64,000 bases of DNA from an uncultured Eubacterium sp. (GTDB taxonomy: Bacteria > Bacillota > Clostridia > Lachnospirales > Lachnospiraceae), in contig CAJTXO010000019.1 of the NCBI GenBank assembly GCA_910583555.1, positions 10,171 to 74,170 of the forward strand. Direction: 5' to 3'. The first letter of the stretch is position 1. Each line of letters starts with the position of its first letter. Below are positions 24,997 through 33,380 of the stretch, one piece after another. Made by a program: the position numbers and the translations under genes. The notes below the pieces were generated by a model. That model was not told the DNA's origin, did not search any database, and saw nothing but the letters and a program-made list of their open reading frames with translations.

Positions 24997-27111
24997 TCAG
25001 TCGTAAATCTTATAGTAATCAAAATCTACATATCCGCCTGCTTCCTGTGTCGCGTAATTGAACAGCCATGTTCTGGCTCCCATAAATGTCGTATTCGTTG
25101 AGAACGCCATTTTCAGTTCCTTGCCAATCTTTGTCCAGTTCGTTCCGTCAAGGCTGTAGAAGAAGTTTGCTTTATCTCCGCCCTTAAAGTTGTACTCGAT
25201 CTTGAGATAAACGTCTGTCGTGTCTCCCAGTTCAACCTGTTCGTTGTCCACCGCTTCTTTCATAAACTCATTTCCGGACTGCGTGATATATTTCTTGCCG
25301 GTCTCGTCGCATTTCACGCCGACCATCGCGCCGTGGTCAGCCACAGCTGCCAGTCCGGCATAATCGCCAGCCTTCATGTTTGCCACCGAGATCTTCGTTT
25401 CCGATTTACATGTCGGGCCATACGTACGCTGTGTGAGCGAGTTATGGGCGAGGAACAGATTTTCTACCGTGCGGTCCGTCGTCAGCCGCAGATACCCCGG
25501 ATTTGCCGTCACAGACCAGAATTCATTCTGCGGATTGTGGTTCCACTGCCATACGAGTTTCAGCTTCTCACCTTCCTGATAGGTGAAGTCATCTTCGCCC
25601 ACGAAATAATTCTCGCGGCCGCTGTCATTGAGGTTGATCTTGATCGATTCCTTTGCCGTGCTCGGATGGAATACCCCGTCTTCGTCATATGTTCCCATCA
25701 TCGGCCAGTCTTTATAGCTCTTTCCATCCTCATCGGTATAATCCCAGTTTACCTGTACGATCGACGGGATACGGCCGACTCCATTATAATCCTGGAACAG
25801 GAAGCCATACCAGTCACCATACGGCGTATCCACAACGCCTCCCTGTGCCAGTCCGGCACCGCTGGCTCCGCAGCCGCCGCGGTAGATCACCTGCTCTTCC
25901 CAGTCTCCCGGTTCCAGTGTCTTCGAGCGGTAGCACACTTCGGTACGCAGCCACTGCTCGGTCGACGCGATAATGAACAGATAATAGTACTCGCCGATCT
26001 TATATGCGTGCGCGCCCTCCCAGAGCGTCCATTTATAATCGGTAAATTTGGATCTATTGAACATAACAACCGACTTACCGACATTGTCTACTGAACCCGT
26101 CTCATCGTTCAGTTCAATCTGCTGCATCGTACTTCCGGAAAATACGTACATCTTTCCATCGTCAAACAGCAGTCCCGGATCGTGGAACTTATTCTTTGTG
26201 GCATATCTCGTCCACGTTCCCTTTTCGATGTCCGTCGTCGTGTAGACGTAAAATCCGTGATCGTTGCTGTTAAACGCCACGTAATATTTACCTTCATCTT
26301 CATTGTACTTGAGCGAAGCCGCCCACGAACCATGTTTGTACATGTTGCTGCCGCCTATCAGGTTCGTCATATTATCGTTCTCAAATGTGTCATAGACATA
26401 ATTCACGATCTCCCAGTGCACCAGGTCGGTAGACTTCATAATCGGCACGCCCGGACACATGTTCATCGTCGTGCTGACCATATAGAAATCCCCCCCGACA
26501 CGGATGATATCCAGGTCCGGAATATCGGAATACAGCGTCGGATAATCAACCGTCACCAGATTGTTCGGATCAAGCGGCGGGATGGTAGCCGGCCCTGCGG
26601 ATACATCGGGCTTCTGATCCGGCGTTCCCGAACCCGTCGGCGGCTGGTCTGGTTTCCCTGACTCTGCCGGTCCATTCGGCGCTGTCGAGCCTGCCGGTGG
26701 CTGCGGCTGGTTTGTCGCTGCCGTGGAAGCAGCGGGCGGCTGGACCGTTACCTTCGGATCCTTATCCGACTTGGCCGTCGTCACTTTTACCGTTACGGTT
26801 CCCAGCTTTTTCTTTGCTCCTTTTCCTTTTTTGTAGGAAACGGTGATCTTCGTCGTTCCTTTTCTCTTTCCAGTTACTTTTCCTTTCGCGTTTACCGTGG
26901 CAATCTTTTTGTTCTTAGACTTAAATGAGATCTTGAAATTCTTTTTTTTCTTGATTCCAATCGTCTTACTCTTTTTTACCTCCACGGTAATCTTCTTCGT
27001 TGACAGTTTCGGCTTTGCAGCGGCCTCTGATGCTCCTGCCGGAACAAGAGTGGTCAGTACCATAGCGACCGCAAGGCCTGCTGCCGTCAATCTGCCGGTC
27101 CTTTTCTTCAT
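24997..27111 (-). CDS. secreted GH43-family glycosidase with N-terminal lysine-rich Ig-like domain
   Basis: A 704-residue exported enzyme: signal peptide (about 1-31), a lysine-rich BIG2-like domain (about 33-110), a Pro/Ala/Gly linker (about 118-180), a five-bladed GH43 propeller (about 185-505) and a C-terminal beta-sandwich (about 520-704, DUF1349/concanavalin-like). Likely catalytic acids are Asp in SDIPDLDIIRVGG, Asp in HDPGLLFDDGKMYV and Glu in WEGAHAYKIGEYYYLF. Family members remove arabinose or xylose from arabinan or arabinoxylan. AGGAGG is seven bases before the ATG at 27111. With the GH127 enzyme it suggests arabinoglycan use; the exact substrate is not determined. Confidence 0.83.
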   Translation of the reverse strand: MKKRTGRLTAAGLAVAMVLTTLVPAGASEAAAKPKLSTKKITVEVKKSKTIGIKKKKNFKISFKSKNKKIATVNAKGKVTGKRKGTTKITVSYKKGKGAKKKLGTVTVKVTTAKSDKDPKVTVQPPAASTAATNQPQPPAGSTAPNGPAESGKPDQPPTGSGTPDQKPDVSAGPATIPPLDPNNLVTVDYPTLYSDIPDLDIIRVGGDFYMVSTTMNMCPGVPIMKSTDLVHWEIVNYVYDTFENDNMTNLIGGSNMYKHGSWAASLKYNEDEGKYYVAFNSNDHGFYVYTTTDIEKGTWTRYATKNKFHDPGLLFDDGKMYVFSGSTMQQIELNDETGSVDNVGKSVVMFNRSKFTDYKWTLWEGAHAYKIGEYYYLFIIASTEQWLRTEVCYRSKTLEPGDWEEQVIYRGGCGASGAGLAQGGVVDTPYGDWYGFLFQDYNGVGRIPSIVQVNWDYTDEDGKSYKDWPMMGTYDEDGVFHPSTAKESIKINLNDSGRENYFVGEDDFTYQEGEKLKLVWQWNHNPQNEFWSVTANPGYLRLTTDRTVENLFLAHNSLTQRTYGPTCKSETKISVANMKAGDYAGLAAVADHGAMVGVKCDETGKKYITQSGNEFMKEAVDNEQVELGDTTDVYLKIEYNFKGGDKANFFYSLDGTNWTKIGKELKMAFSTNTTFMGARTWLFNYATQEAGGYVDFDYYKIYD

Positions 27112-27213
27112 GGAAATACCTCCTATCATTTACCTTCGTCTGATGCTTCGGTGCCAGGGCAGGTCAATCCCTCCCCATTTGCCACAAAACACCCATACAA
27201 CGTACATATATCA

Positions 27214-27242
27214 ATTATAGCAAATAATACACACGAATACAA
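27214..27242 (-). promoter_or_regulatory. sigma-A-type promoter of the GH43 gene
   Basis: On the minus strand TTGTAT (27237-27242) and TATAAT (27214-27219) are 17 bases apart. The start point would lie about 95 bases before the GH43 ATG. Confidence 0.6.
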
Positions 27243-27274
27243 GAGGTTTTTGCCAATTCCATAAAGTCCCTAAA

Positions 27275-27304
27275 ACAGGAACAAATCACTTAATCTATTC
27301 CTGT
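27275..27304 (-). terminator. weak hairpin at the end of copA
   Basis: ACAGGAA and TTCCTGT (27275-27281 and 27298-27304) form a 7-bp stem overlapping the copA stop codon, followed by TTT on the minus strand. It is only a weak terminator candidate. Confidence 0.3.
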
Positions 27305-27499
27305 CACCTGATAATCCTGCTCTTCTACTGCTTTGCGTAATACATCATTTGACACGTCTTTTGTCAGTGTCACCTCAGCCGTGCCATTCTCATGGCTCAC
27401 CGCGGCGCTCTCCACACCGTCCAGCTGTTCCAGACACTTCTTTACTCTTGCCTCACAGTGTCCGCACATCATTCCTTCAATCTTCAATGTCTTTTTCAT
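27290..27499 (-). CDS. possible internally initiated CopZ-like copper chaperone
   Basis: The last 69 codons of copA begin with ATG (27499) directly after AAGGAG and a nine-base spacer, which is a near-ideal ribosome binding site inside the gene. The product would be a stand-alone HMA protein starting MKKTLKIEGMMCGHCEARVK, the size of CopZ. It may be made in addition to the fused pump, or the site may be a relic of a once separate copZ gene. Sequence alone cannot decide. Confidence 0.4.
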   Translation of the reverse strand: MKKTLKIEGMMCGHCEARVKKCLEQLDGVESAAVSHENGTAEVTLTKDVSNDVLRKAVEEQDYQVTGID

Positions 27500-29839
27500 G
27501 ATTTTTTTCTCCTTCTCTGTTATATATTTTGAGTTCTTTCTGCTATGCACGTCAAGCCAGTTCAGGCGCAGGGCATTACTTACGACACAGAAACTGGAAA
27601 GTCCCATGGCCGCCGCCCCGAACATCGGATTGAGCTGCCAGCCAAAGAGCGGGATCCACACGCCGGCCGCCAGCGGAATGCCGATCACATTGTAAATGAA
27701 CGCCCAAAACAGGTTTTCATGGATATTTTTCAGCACGCCGCGGCTGAGCCGGATCGCCGCTGGCACATCCGACAGACGGCTTTTCATCAGCACGACGTCC
27801 GCCGCATCGACAGCGACATCCGTCCCTGCCCCGATGGCGATTCCGATATCAGCTCTCGTCAGGGCCGGAGCATCGTTGATGCCGTCCCCTACCATGATTA
27901 CTTTTCCCTGTGACGCAAAACCTCGCACCTGTTCCTCTTTTCCGTCCGGCATCACACCGGCGATGATCTCATCCACGCCCGCCGCGCTCCCGATGGCCTT
28001 CGCCGTCCGCTCGTTGTCGCCTGTCAGCATCACGACTTTCATCCCCATTTGCTGCATATCGCGGATCGCCTGCGGACTATCCTCTTTCATAACGTCGGCC
28101 ACGGCGATACAACCGAGGAGCGTGTTATTTCTCGCGAAGTACAGCGGCGTTTTCCCCTCGCCGGCGAGGCGGTCACTCGTCTCGAGAAGCTCTGCCGGGA
28201 TGTCCGCCACCGTCTCGATGTACTCCTGTTTTCCACCTGTGATCCGGTCATTCCCGATCATTCCCTGCAGTCCGTTTCCCGATACGGCTTTGAAGCCGCT
28301 GACTGCTTCTTTGGGCACACCGCGGCTGCTACCGTATTCTACGACCGCCTTCGCCAGCGGATGTTCGCTCATGCACTCGAGTGCATAGGCGTTTTTGATC
28401 AAATCGTCCTGCAGATCCTCGGACGCCGCGATGACATCGGTTACTTTCGGTTCGCCGAGTGTAATTGTCCCAGTCTTATCAAGCACAACGATCTGTGCCT
28501 TTCCCGTTTCTTCCAAGGAAACAGCCGTTTTAAACAATATCCCGTTTTTGGCTCCCATTCCGTTTCCGACCATGATTGCCACCGGGGTAGCCAGTCCGAG
28601 CGCGCACGGACAGCTTATGACGAGCACCGAGATCCCTCTGGCCAGCGCGAAACCGAAACTCTGCCCGGTCATCATCCAGACGATAATGGTAACCGCAGCG
28701 ATCGCCATTACAATAGGAACAAATACACCGGATACCCGGTCCGCGACTTTGGCTATCGGCGCTTTTGTCGCCGCGGCATCGCTCACCATCTGGATGATCT
28801 GCGAGAGCGTCGTGTCCTCGCCCACCCGGTCCGCCTGACACGTCAGAAAGCCGTCCTGATTGATCGTCGAGGCCGAAACGGCGTCGCCTTCCGCTTTATC
28901 GACGGGAATACTCTCGCCGGTCAGCGCCGCCTCGTTGACAGAACCGTTTCCTTTGACAATGATGCCGTCCACCGGAATGCTCTCTCCGGGGCGCACGACA
29001 AACAGATCCCCTTTTTTCACCTGCGCCACCGGCACTTCCTGTTCCGTGCCATCCACGAGCAGCACCGCCCGCTGGGGCGCCAGCCGCATCAGGCTTTTGA
29101 GCGCATCGGTTGTCCGCCCCTTCGAACGCGCTTCCAGCGTTTTCCCCACCATGATCAAGGTCAGGATCGTGGCGGCGGATTCAAAGTACAATTCATGGAC
29201 GTAGTGGTGCATATGCGCCAGATCTCCGGCCGTCAGCGCATAAGACATGCCAAACAGGGCGTACAGGCTATATCCATACGCCGCCCCCGCACCGAGCGCC
29301 ACGAGCGTGTCCATGTTCGGCGCCCTGTGCCAGAGTCCGCGGAATCCACTGATAAAAAAGCGCTGGTTGATGACCATGATCGCGGTTGTCAGCAGGAGCT
29401 GGATCAAGGCGAGCGCCATTTGGTTATGTTCCAGCACTTCAGGCAGATACCACCCCCACATCATATTCCCCATCGAAATGTACATGAGCACGACAAGAAG
29501 GGCGACGGATACGAGCAGTCGCGCGCGGAGTCTGGGGGTATCGTGGTCCTCGAGCGCGCTGGCTGGGTCGGCGGGAAGGGTGTCCCCGCTGGTGTCAGTT
29601 GTACCACCCGGGTTTATGCCGGTGGTATCGCCTTTTTGCCTGTTTTTCGGTTCCGCGTGATAGCCGGCATCTTCTACGGCTTTTATAATAAGGTCGGCCG
29701 GCGCGGTTCCCTCTACGCCCATTGAGTTGGTCAGGAGGCTTACCGATACCGATGATACGCCGGGTACTTTGCAGACTGCTTTTTCGACCCGGGAGCTGCA
29801 TGCGGCGCAGCTCATGCCTGTTACGTGATATTGTTCCAT
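27290..29839 (-). CDS. copA: copper-exporting P1B-type ATPase with an extra C-terminal HMA domain
   Basis: An 849-residue P-type ATPase that pumps Cu+ out of the cytoplasm. Order: N-terminal HMA domain (CxxC in GMSCAACSSRVEK, about 1-68), a Gly/Thr/Asp linker, two membrane helices, four more with the metal-site CPC in VISCPCALGLATP, actuator loop with ALTGES, phosphorylation loop DKTGTITLGEP, SEHPLAKAVVEY, hinge MVGDGINDAPALTRADIGIA, and a final pair of helices. A second HMA domain with GMMCGHCEARVKK sits at the C terminus after a charged linker, as if a copZ gene had fused in frame. GAGGATCAT precedes the ATG. It is 39 bases after csoR, forming a copper-inducible operon. Confidence 0.92.
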   Translation of the reverse strand: MEQYHVTGMSCAACSSRVEKAVCKVPGVSSVSVSLLTNSMGVEGTAPADLIIKAVEDAGYHAEPKNRQKGDTTGINPGGTTDTSGDTLPADPASALEDHDTPRLRARLLVSVALLVVLMYISMGNMMWGWYLPEVLEHNQMALALIQLLLTTAIMVINQRFFISGFRGLWHRAPNMDTLVALGAGAAYGYSLYALFGMSYALTAGDLAHMHHYVHELYFESAATILTLIMVGKTLEARSKGRTTDALKSLMRLAPQRAVLLVDGTEQEVPVAQVKKGDLFVVRPGESIPVDGIIVKGNGSVNEAALTGESIPVDKAEGDAVSASTINQDGFLTCQADRVGEDTTLSQIIQMVSDAAATKAPIAKVADRVSGVFVPIVMAIAAVTIIVWMMTGQSFGFALARGISVLVISCPCALGLATPVAIMVGNGMGAKNGILFKTAVSLEETGKAQIVVLDKTGTITLGEPKVTDVIAASEDLQDDLIKNAYALECMSEHPLAKAVVEYGSSRGVPKEAVSGFKAVSGNGLQGMIGNDRITGGKQEYIETVADIPAELLETSDRLAGEGKTPLYFARNNTLLGCIAVADVMKEDSPQAIRDMQQMGMKVVMLTGDNERTAKAIGSAAGVDEIIAGVMPDGKEEQVRGFASQGKVIMVGDGINDAPALTRADIGIAIGAGTDVAVDAADVVLMKSRLSDVPAAIRLSRGVLKNIHENLFWAFIYNVIGIPLAAGVWIPLFGWQLNPMFGAAAMGLSSFCVVSNALRLNWLDVHSRKNSKYITEKEKKIMKKTLKIEGMMCGHCEARVKKCLEQLDGVESAAVSHENGTAEVTLTKDVSNDVLRKAVEEQDYQVTGID

Positions 29840-29878
29840 ATGATCCTCGCTTTTTTACTGGGTGGATGGGCGGCTGCT

Positions 29879-30181
29879 TTATTTCATCAGTTTCTGAAGG
29901 ACAGCCACCAGTTCCTCGACAGACTCACTTCCGCCATCCCGGATATCATCCGTGACACACGTGCGGATGTGGTTTGCCAGCAATACTTTGTTAAAGCTGT
30001 TCAGGGCCGCGGTGATGGCAGATACCTGAGTCAGGATGTCGATGCAGTAGCTGTCTTTTTCCACCATGTTCTGCACGCCCCGCACCTGGCCTTCGATCCG
30101 CTTCAGGCGGTTGAGAAGGTCTTTATATTCCTGCTCGTCTCGTTTTTTTATTTTATGCGTCTGGCAGCAAGCTTTTTCCAT
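29879..30181 (-). CDS. csoR: CsoR-type copper-sensing repressor
   Basis: A 100-residue all-helical DUF156 repressor. The Cu+-binding Cys-His-Cys set is visible as Cys in KDSYCIDIL and His and Cys in ANHIRTCVTDD. Family members bind operator DNA as tetramers and release it when loaded with copper. The N terminus holds additional Cys/His (EKACCQTHKIKKR). GGAG lies eight bases before the ATG. It leads copA in an operon whose promoter contains a matching palindrome, so it should repress itself and copA. Confidence 0.9.
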   Translation of the reverse strand: MEKACCQTHKIKKRDEQEYKDLLNRLKRIEGQVRGVQNMVEKDSYCIDILTQVSAITAALNSFNKVLLANHIRTCVTDDIRDGGSESVEELVAVLQKLMK

Positions 30182-30397
30182 CTGTTACTCTCCGTTCAAA
30201 ATCAATCCATCAATAGTTTCTCCATTTAATGCGGGCCTATACCCTGCAGGTTATACCCGATGGGCCACGCCCTGCTCAAAGCAGGATATTTGCATTTATC
30301 TCTACTCTAATCTCCTGCCTCTAGCTCCAAAACACGTCAGGTATCCCATGCCTGCATGAAATACCTGACGTGTAGCATTTTCTGCATCATTTTTCTC
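30182..30397 (-). ncRNA. structured leader of the csoR-copA transcript (candidate RNA element)
   Basis: About 210 bases separate the predicted start of transcription from csoR. On the minus strand the leader holds a 13-bp perfect stem (30332-30344 with 30361-30373) with a smaller CATGC/GCATG stem inside its loop. A CCTGC/GCAGG hairpin lies at about 30269-30285 and the near-palindrome TATAACCTGCAGGGTATA at 30238-30255. It also contains a 14-codon frame starting MQISCFEQG. I do not recognise a known riboswitch. It could be a cis-acting RNA, an attenuator or a passive leader. Confidence 0.35.
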
Positions 30398-30426
30398 ATT
30401 ATATACCCCCTGGGGGTATATGTCAA
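30398..30426 (-). promoter_or_regulatory. consensus promoter with embedded CsoR-type operator
   Basis: The minus strand has TTGACA (30421-30426), a 17-base spacer and TATAAT (30398-30403), both perfect consensus hexamers. A 21-base palindrome (30401-30421, ATACCCCC arms around a central base) fills the spacer. GC-tract palindromes of this kind are CsoR operators, so bound CsoR would block RNA polymerase. Confidence 0.85.
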
Positions 30427-30507
30427 GAAAGGATGTTTCATTTTTACTGTTCTTTAATGTTCTATTTAATGTTCTTCACTTCTCCCTCAATTCTCCCTCA
30501 CTTCTCT

Positions 30508-31344
30508 TTACTGTTCTTCCTGTTCTTCCTGTTCCTTCATCTTCCGCGAAACAATCCGGACCAGCTCTTCTTCTGGAGTTTCCGGACATCTGCGCAGAAC
30601 ACGGTCGAGGATTTCGATCACTTTTTCCAGATACGCGATCGAGTGTCCCTCGCGGATCAAATGCTTCAATACATCAGTCAATAAACCGTATGAAATGCGG
30701 CCGGGTACGGCCCCGCTGACCAGCACGGGGTATTTGATCTGCAGATTGTCGGTCAGTTCTTTGACCAGCTCCTGATTCAGTATATGGGCGTAATTATCCT
30801 GTACGGCTTTGCCCAGACAGCCGCAAATATAGTCACAGGTATACTCGTCCACAGATGTGAGCCGCTCAAAATACAGTTTGCGGCGGTAGGATACAATCTG
30901 AAATTCGTCTGTTTCCAGTTCTAGTTTATCCCGTACCCGTACGACCGGCATTAAGATTCCCTCTGCGGCCAGCTTTTCGCGCTGTTCTATTATTTTCTGC
31001 ATGTAGGCGTCGTTCATGAAGATCGGTACCAATTTTTCGCCGAAGATCAGTTCCAGTGGTTCCAGACAATTGCGGAGACGGCTCCATACTACTTCATGGC
31101 GTCGGTCGGGGTTTTGGCTTTGTCCCGGGGGATTTTTAATCGATATGTCTAATAGTTCATCTGCGCTGATCGCCAGAATCCGGCAAACTTCGGTTAAGAG
31201 GGAGAGATCGGGCAGGCTCTGGCCGCGCTCCCATCTGCTCAGTGCCTGCGGCGTCACACCGATTCGGGCGGCGAGCTGCTCCTGTGTCATATTGTTGTTT
31301 TGACGAAGCCGGGAGATCCGGTTTCCAAAATGTGTTTGATCCAT
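30508..31344 (-). CDS. XRE-family regulator fused to a FlhA-like (FHIPEP) cytoplasmic domain
   Basis: A 278-residue protein. Residues about 5-60 are a helix-turn-helix of the Xre/Cro type (RISRLRQNNNMTQEQLAARI, then VTPQALSRWERG). Residues about 95-255 resemble the C-terminal cytoplasmic domain of the flagellar export gate FlhA: EKLVPIFMND, then LMPVVRVRDKLELETDEFQI, then KELTDNLQIKYPVLV and LLTDVLKHLIREGHSIAYLE. The central FlhA subdomain appears shortened and there are no membrane helices, so it cannot be an export gate. The tail is EEQEEQ. AAGGAGG precedes the ATG. It stands just upstream of the csoR promoter. Its targets and ligand are unknown. Confidence 0.8.
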   Translation of the reverse strand: MDQTHFGNRISRLRQNNNMTQEQLAARIGVTPQALSRWERGQSLPDLSLLTEVCRILAISADELLDISIKNPPGQSQNPDRRHEVVWSRLRNCLEPLELIFGEKLVPIFMNDAYMQKIIEQREKLAAEGILMPVVRVRDKLELETDEFQIVSYRRKLYFERLTSVDEYTCDYICGCLGKAVQDNYAHILNQELVKELTDNLQIKYPVLVSGAVPGRISYGLLTDVLKHLIREGHSIAYLEKVIEILDRVLRRCPETPEEELVRIVSRKMKEQEEQEEQ

Positions 31345-31349
31345 CGCTG

Positions 31350-31535
31350 CTACCTCCTTCTGGGGTTATGCATTTTTATTGGTCTTCTTTTAGTATAGCA
31401 GGGATGGGGGGATTCGTAAAACAAGAGGTGGTTGAGAAGGAAGTCAATTTTATTCAGTCTTTTTCCCTCTCTTGTCATTTTTCTGGTCAAACGCAGATAC
31501 TTGATGCGTTCTCCTACCGTATTGTTATCTAACAT
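31350..31535 (-). pseudogene. truncated HTH-regulator gene
   Basis: A 61-codon frame begins MLDNNTVGERIKYLRLTRKM, which looks like the first helix of an Xre-type helix-turn-helix, and has AGGTGG before the ATG. After about 22 residues the similarity ends and the frame reads into the upstream region of the next gene. It is most likely a gene start left by a deletion. Between it and the broken ABC transporter (31536-31752) I see only AT-rich sequence. Confidence 0.5.
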
Positions 31536-31752
31536 TGTAACACCACCTATTCTATCGTTTCCGTATGTCTCCGATTATAGCACAACAGGTGATCCGCTCC
31601 ACATCATATCACTATACATCGCCTATTTGTTACTATACACCCCAACTTCCTTCCTTTCTTTTTATTAATTGTATTGATCTAAGACTAATAGCAATTAGTT
31701 AATGATGACTTGTTTTCTCTGCAAATCAACTATTTAACCAGAGTATTTTCAG

Positions 31753-32798
31753 CTAATTAGTATTTGAGTTTTCACAACGATTTTCATTAACACTAATATT
31801 TATCTGCTTACTCCAATAATCATAGAATCGTTTTTTTCTATTTAATAGCTCATTCAAGACAATTAATGACGTCTTTTTTATTAATGCGCGTGCAATGGCA
31901 ATTCTTTGTCTTTGTCCTTGAGACAATTTAATTCCTCTTTGCCCAATTTCTGTATCATATTTTTCGGGTAATCCTTCTACAAAGGAATCAATATCAGCCA
32001 TTTCTGCCACTTGCTTTATCTCATCTAATGAGGCATCTTGCTTACCTATACAAATATTATCTTTTATAGACATATCATACAAAAACAATTCTTGAGGCAC
32101 GACTGCTATTTTTTGCCGCAAAGTACTTAACGAATACTTCGCAATCGATTTATTATTGATAAGTATATCTCCCCTAGATGGATGATAGAATCTTTGGAGC
32201 AGCTTTATTAGTGTAGATTTGCCTCCACCACTTGGTCCAACAATCGCAACTGTTGCACCTTCTGGAACCTAAAAGAGACACCATCAAGTACTTGTTCGCC
32301 ATTGGAATATGCAAATTTAACATCCTTAAACTCAACAGAAATCGCTCCTTGCCCTATTTCTTCACCTTCTCAATCATTTCTTCTTCCAATTCCATAATTT
32401 GGCATAGATCTTCAGAATTAGCAATCGCCCCATGAAGTTGACTAATTGCAGTTACTATTCTACCAAATATCTCTGACACAAATCCTAATAAAGTTGTAAA
32501 AGCCACACATGCGCCTATTTGTATTTTACCTTCAAACATCAAAAAGAAAACAACTACCAAACCAACAATATAAGCAATATCTTGAGGTGCATTTTTCATT
32601 AAATTTCTGCTAGTTTCAACTATAACCTTTTTAACATCAAGTTGAACTTCTTTCCTACATAATTCACCACAATTATTGATTGTATCTTTTTTTATAAATT
32701 CTAGCAATATGATTTTCTTCATAAAAGGAATATTTAAGATATGTAGCTTTTCTCAATACTTCCCATCGCATATTAGTAACAACTGTTTCATTATTCAT
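31753..32798 (-). pseudogene. degenerate ABC exporter (membrane plus ATPase)
   Basis: The remains of one ABC transporter gene of the exporter half-transporter type. A start with GGAGG at 32798 reads NNETVVTNMRWEVLRKATYL, then changes frame near 32720. The membrane part continues to a stop at 32354. Another frame change near 32365 gives GQGAISVEFKDVKFAYSNGE, and one base is missing at 32269-32270 before VPEGATVAIVGPSGGGKST (Walker A). The frame then runs through VVPQELFLYD and the signature LSQGQRQRIAIARAL to 31753, but breaks off at the Walker B site (LIVLNE). At about 350 codons, with at least three frame changes and both ends missing, it is not functional. Confidence 0.8.
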
Positions 32799-32921
32799 AA
32801 ACTTACCTCCGTATGATGGTATCAAAAGTTGAAACTAAACTTTTGATACTGATAATAGAAATTTGACAATATCGGGGATCATTATACGGGTGTCCGCCGT
32901 GTCTTCACAAATTGGGGAAAT

Positions 32922-33350
32922 TCATTTTAATACTTCTTCCATCCTCACGCTCTTATATTCGAGCGCGTTACCAACTTTCGCCCGAAATTTTCGAAAATTA
33001 TTACTATTGACTTTATGTGCGCGGACTTTACTGCACACAATGCGATATAAAATTATATACCCTGATAATTCTGCACGAAACATGACTTCCGCACTCTCTA
33101 ATTGCGGAATCGCCTCGTCAATATTACTACCCTTCAATTCAATAAAATACGCCTTTTTTAAGCTGTCATTTAGCAGCAAAAAATCACAACACTTCTTATT
33201 TTTTACCAATTCACCATCCAGCTTATATTGCCGAACCTCATATTTTCCATGTGAGTTTGTGGCACGATGCTCCCTTTTTACCCTTTCGTCCCTCGATACA
33301 ATAATCTTTTGATCTTTCTTACATCTTGATTTCTCATTTTGTAATAACAA
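32922..33350 (-). CDS. PD-(D/E)XK-like small nuclease, partner of the upstream ATPase
   Basis: A 142-residue basic protein I do not recognise by name. Its middle reads CCDFLLLNDSLKKAYFIELK: Asp56, then Glu71-x-Lys73 on the next strand, followed by Gln83 in an amphipathic helix. This is the pattern of PD-(D/E)XK nucleases. The N terminus is rich in Lys, Arg and His. It begins with TTG at 33350, with GGAGGG seven bases upstream and no ATG in frame nearby. The gene follows the ATPase gene by 30 bases on the same strand, so the two are probably one operon. A nuclease effector in an anti-phage module is an inference. Confidence 0.6.
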   Translation of the reverse strand: MLLQNEKSRCKKDQKIIVSRDERVKREHRATNSHGKYEVRQYKLDGELVKNKKCCDFLLLNDSLKKAYFIELKGSNIDEAIPQLESAEVMFRAELSGYIILYRIVCSKVRAHKVNSNNFRKFRAKVGNALEYKSVRMEEVLK

Positions 33351-33380
33351 CCAAAATCCCTCCCTTTTTCATTCTCATTC

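Noticed and set aside
28049..29725. Open frame of 558 codons on the plus strand opposite copA
   Set aside because: It is antisense to a well-supported P-type ATPase, has no recognisable domain and no ribosome binding site; long antisense frames arise here from codon bias.
30182..30397. Leader of csoR considered as a known riboswitch
   Set aside because: No conserved core of the TPP, cobalamin, SAM, glycine or c-di-GMP classes could be recognised; left as an unclassified structured leader.
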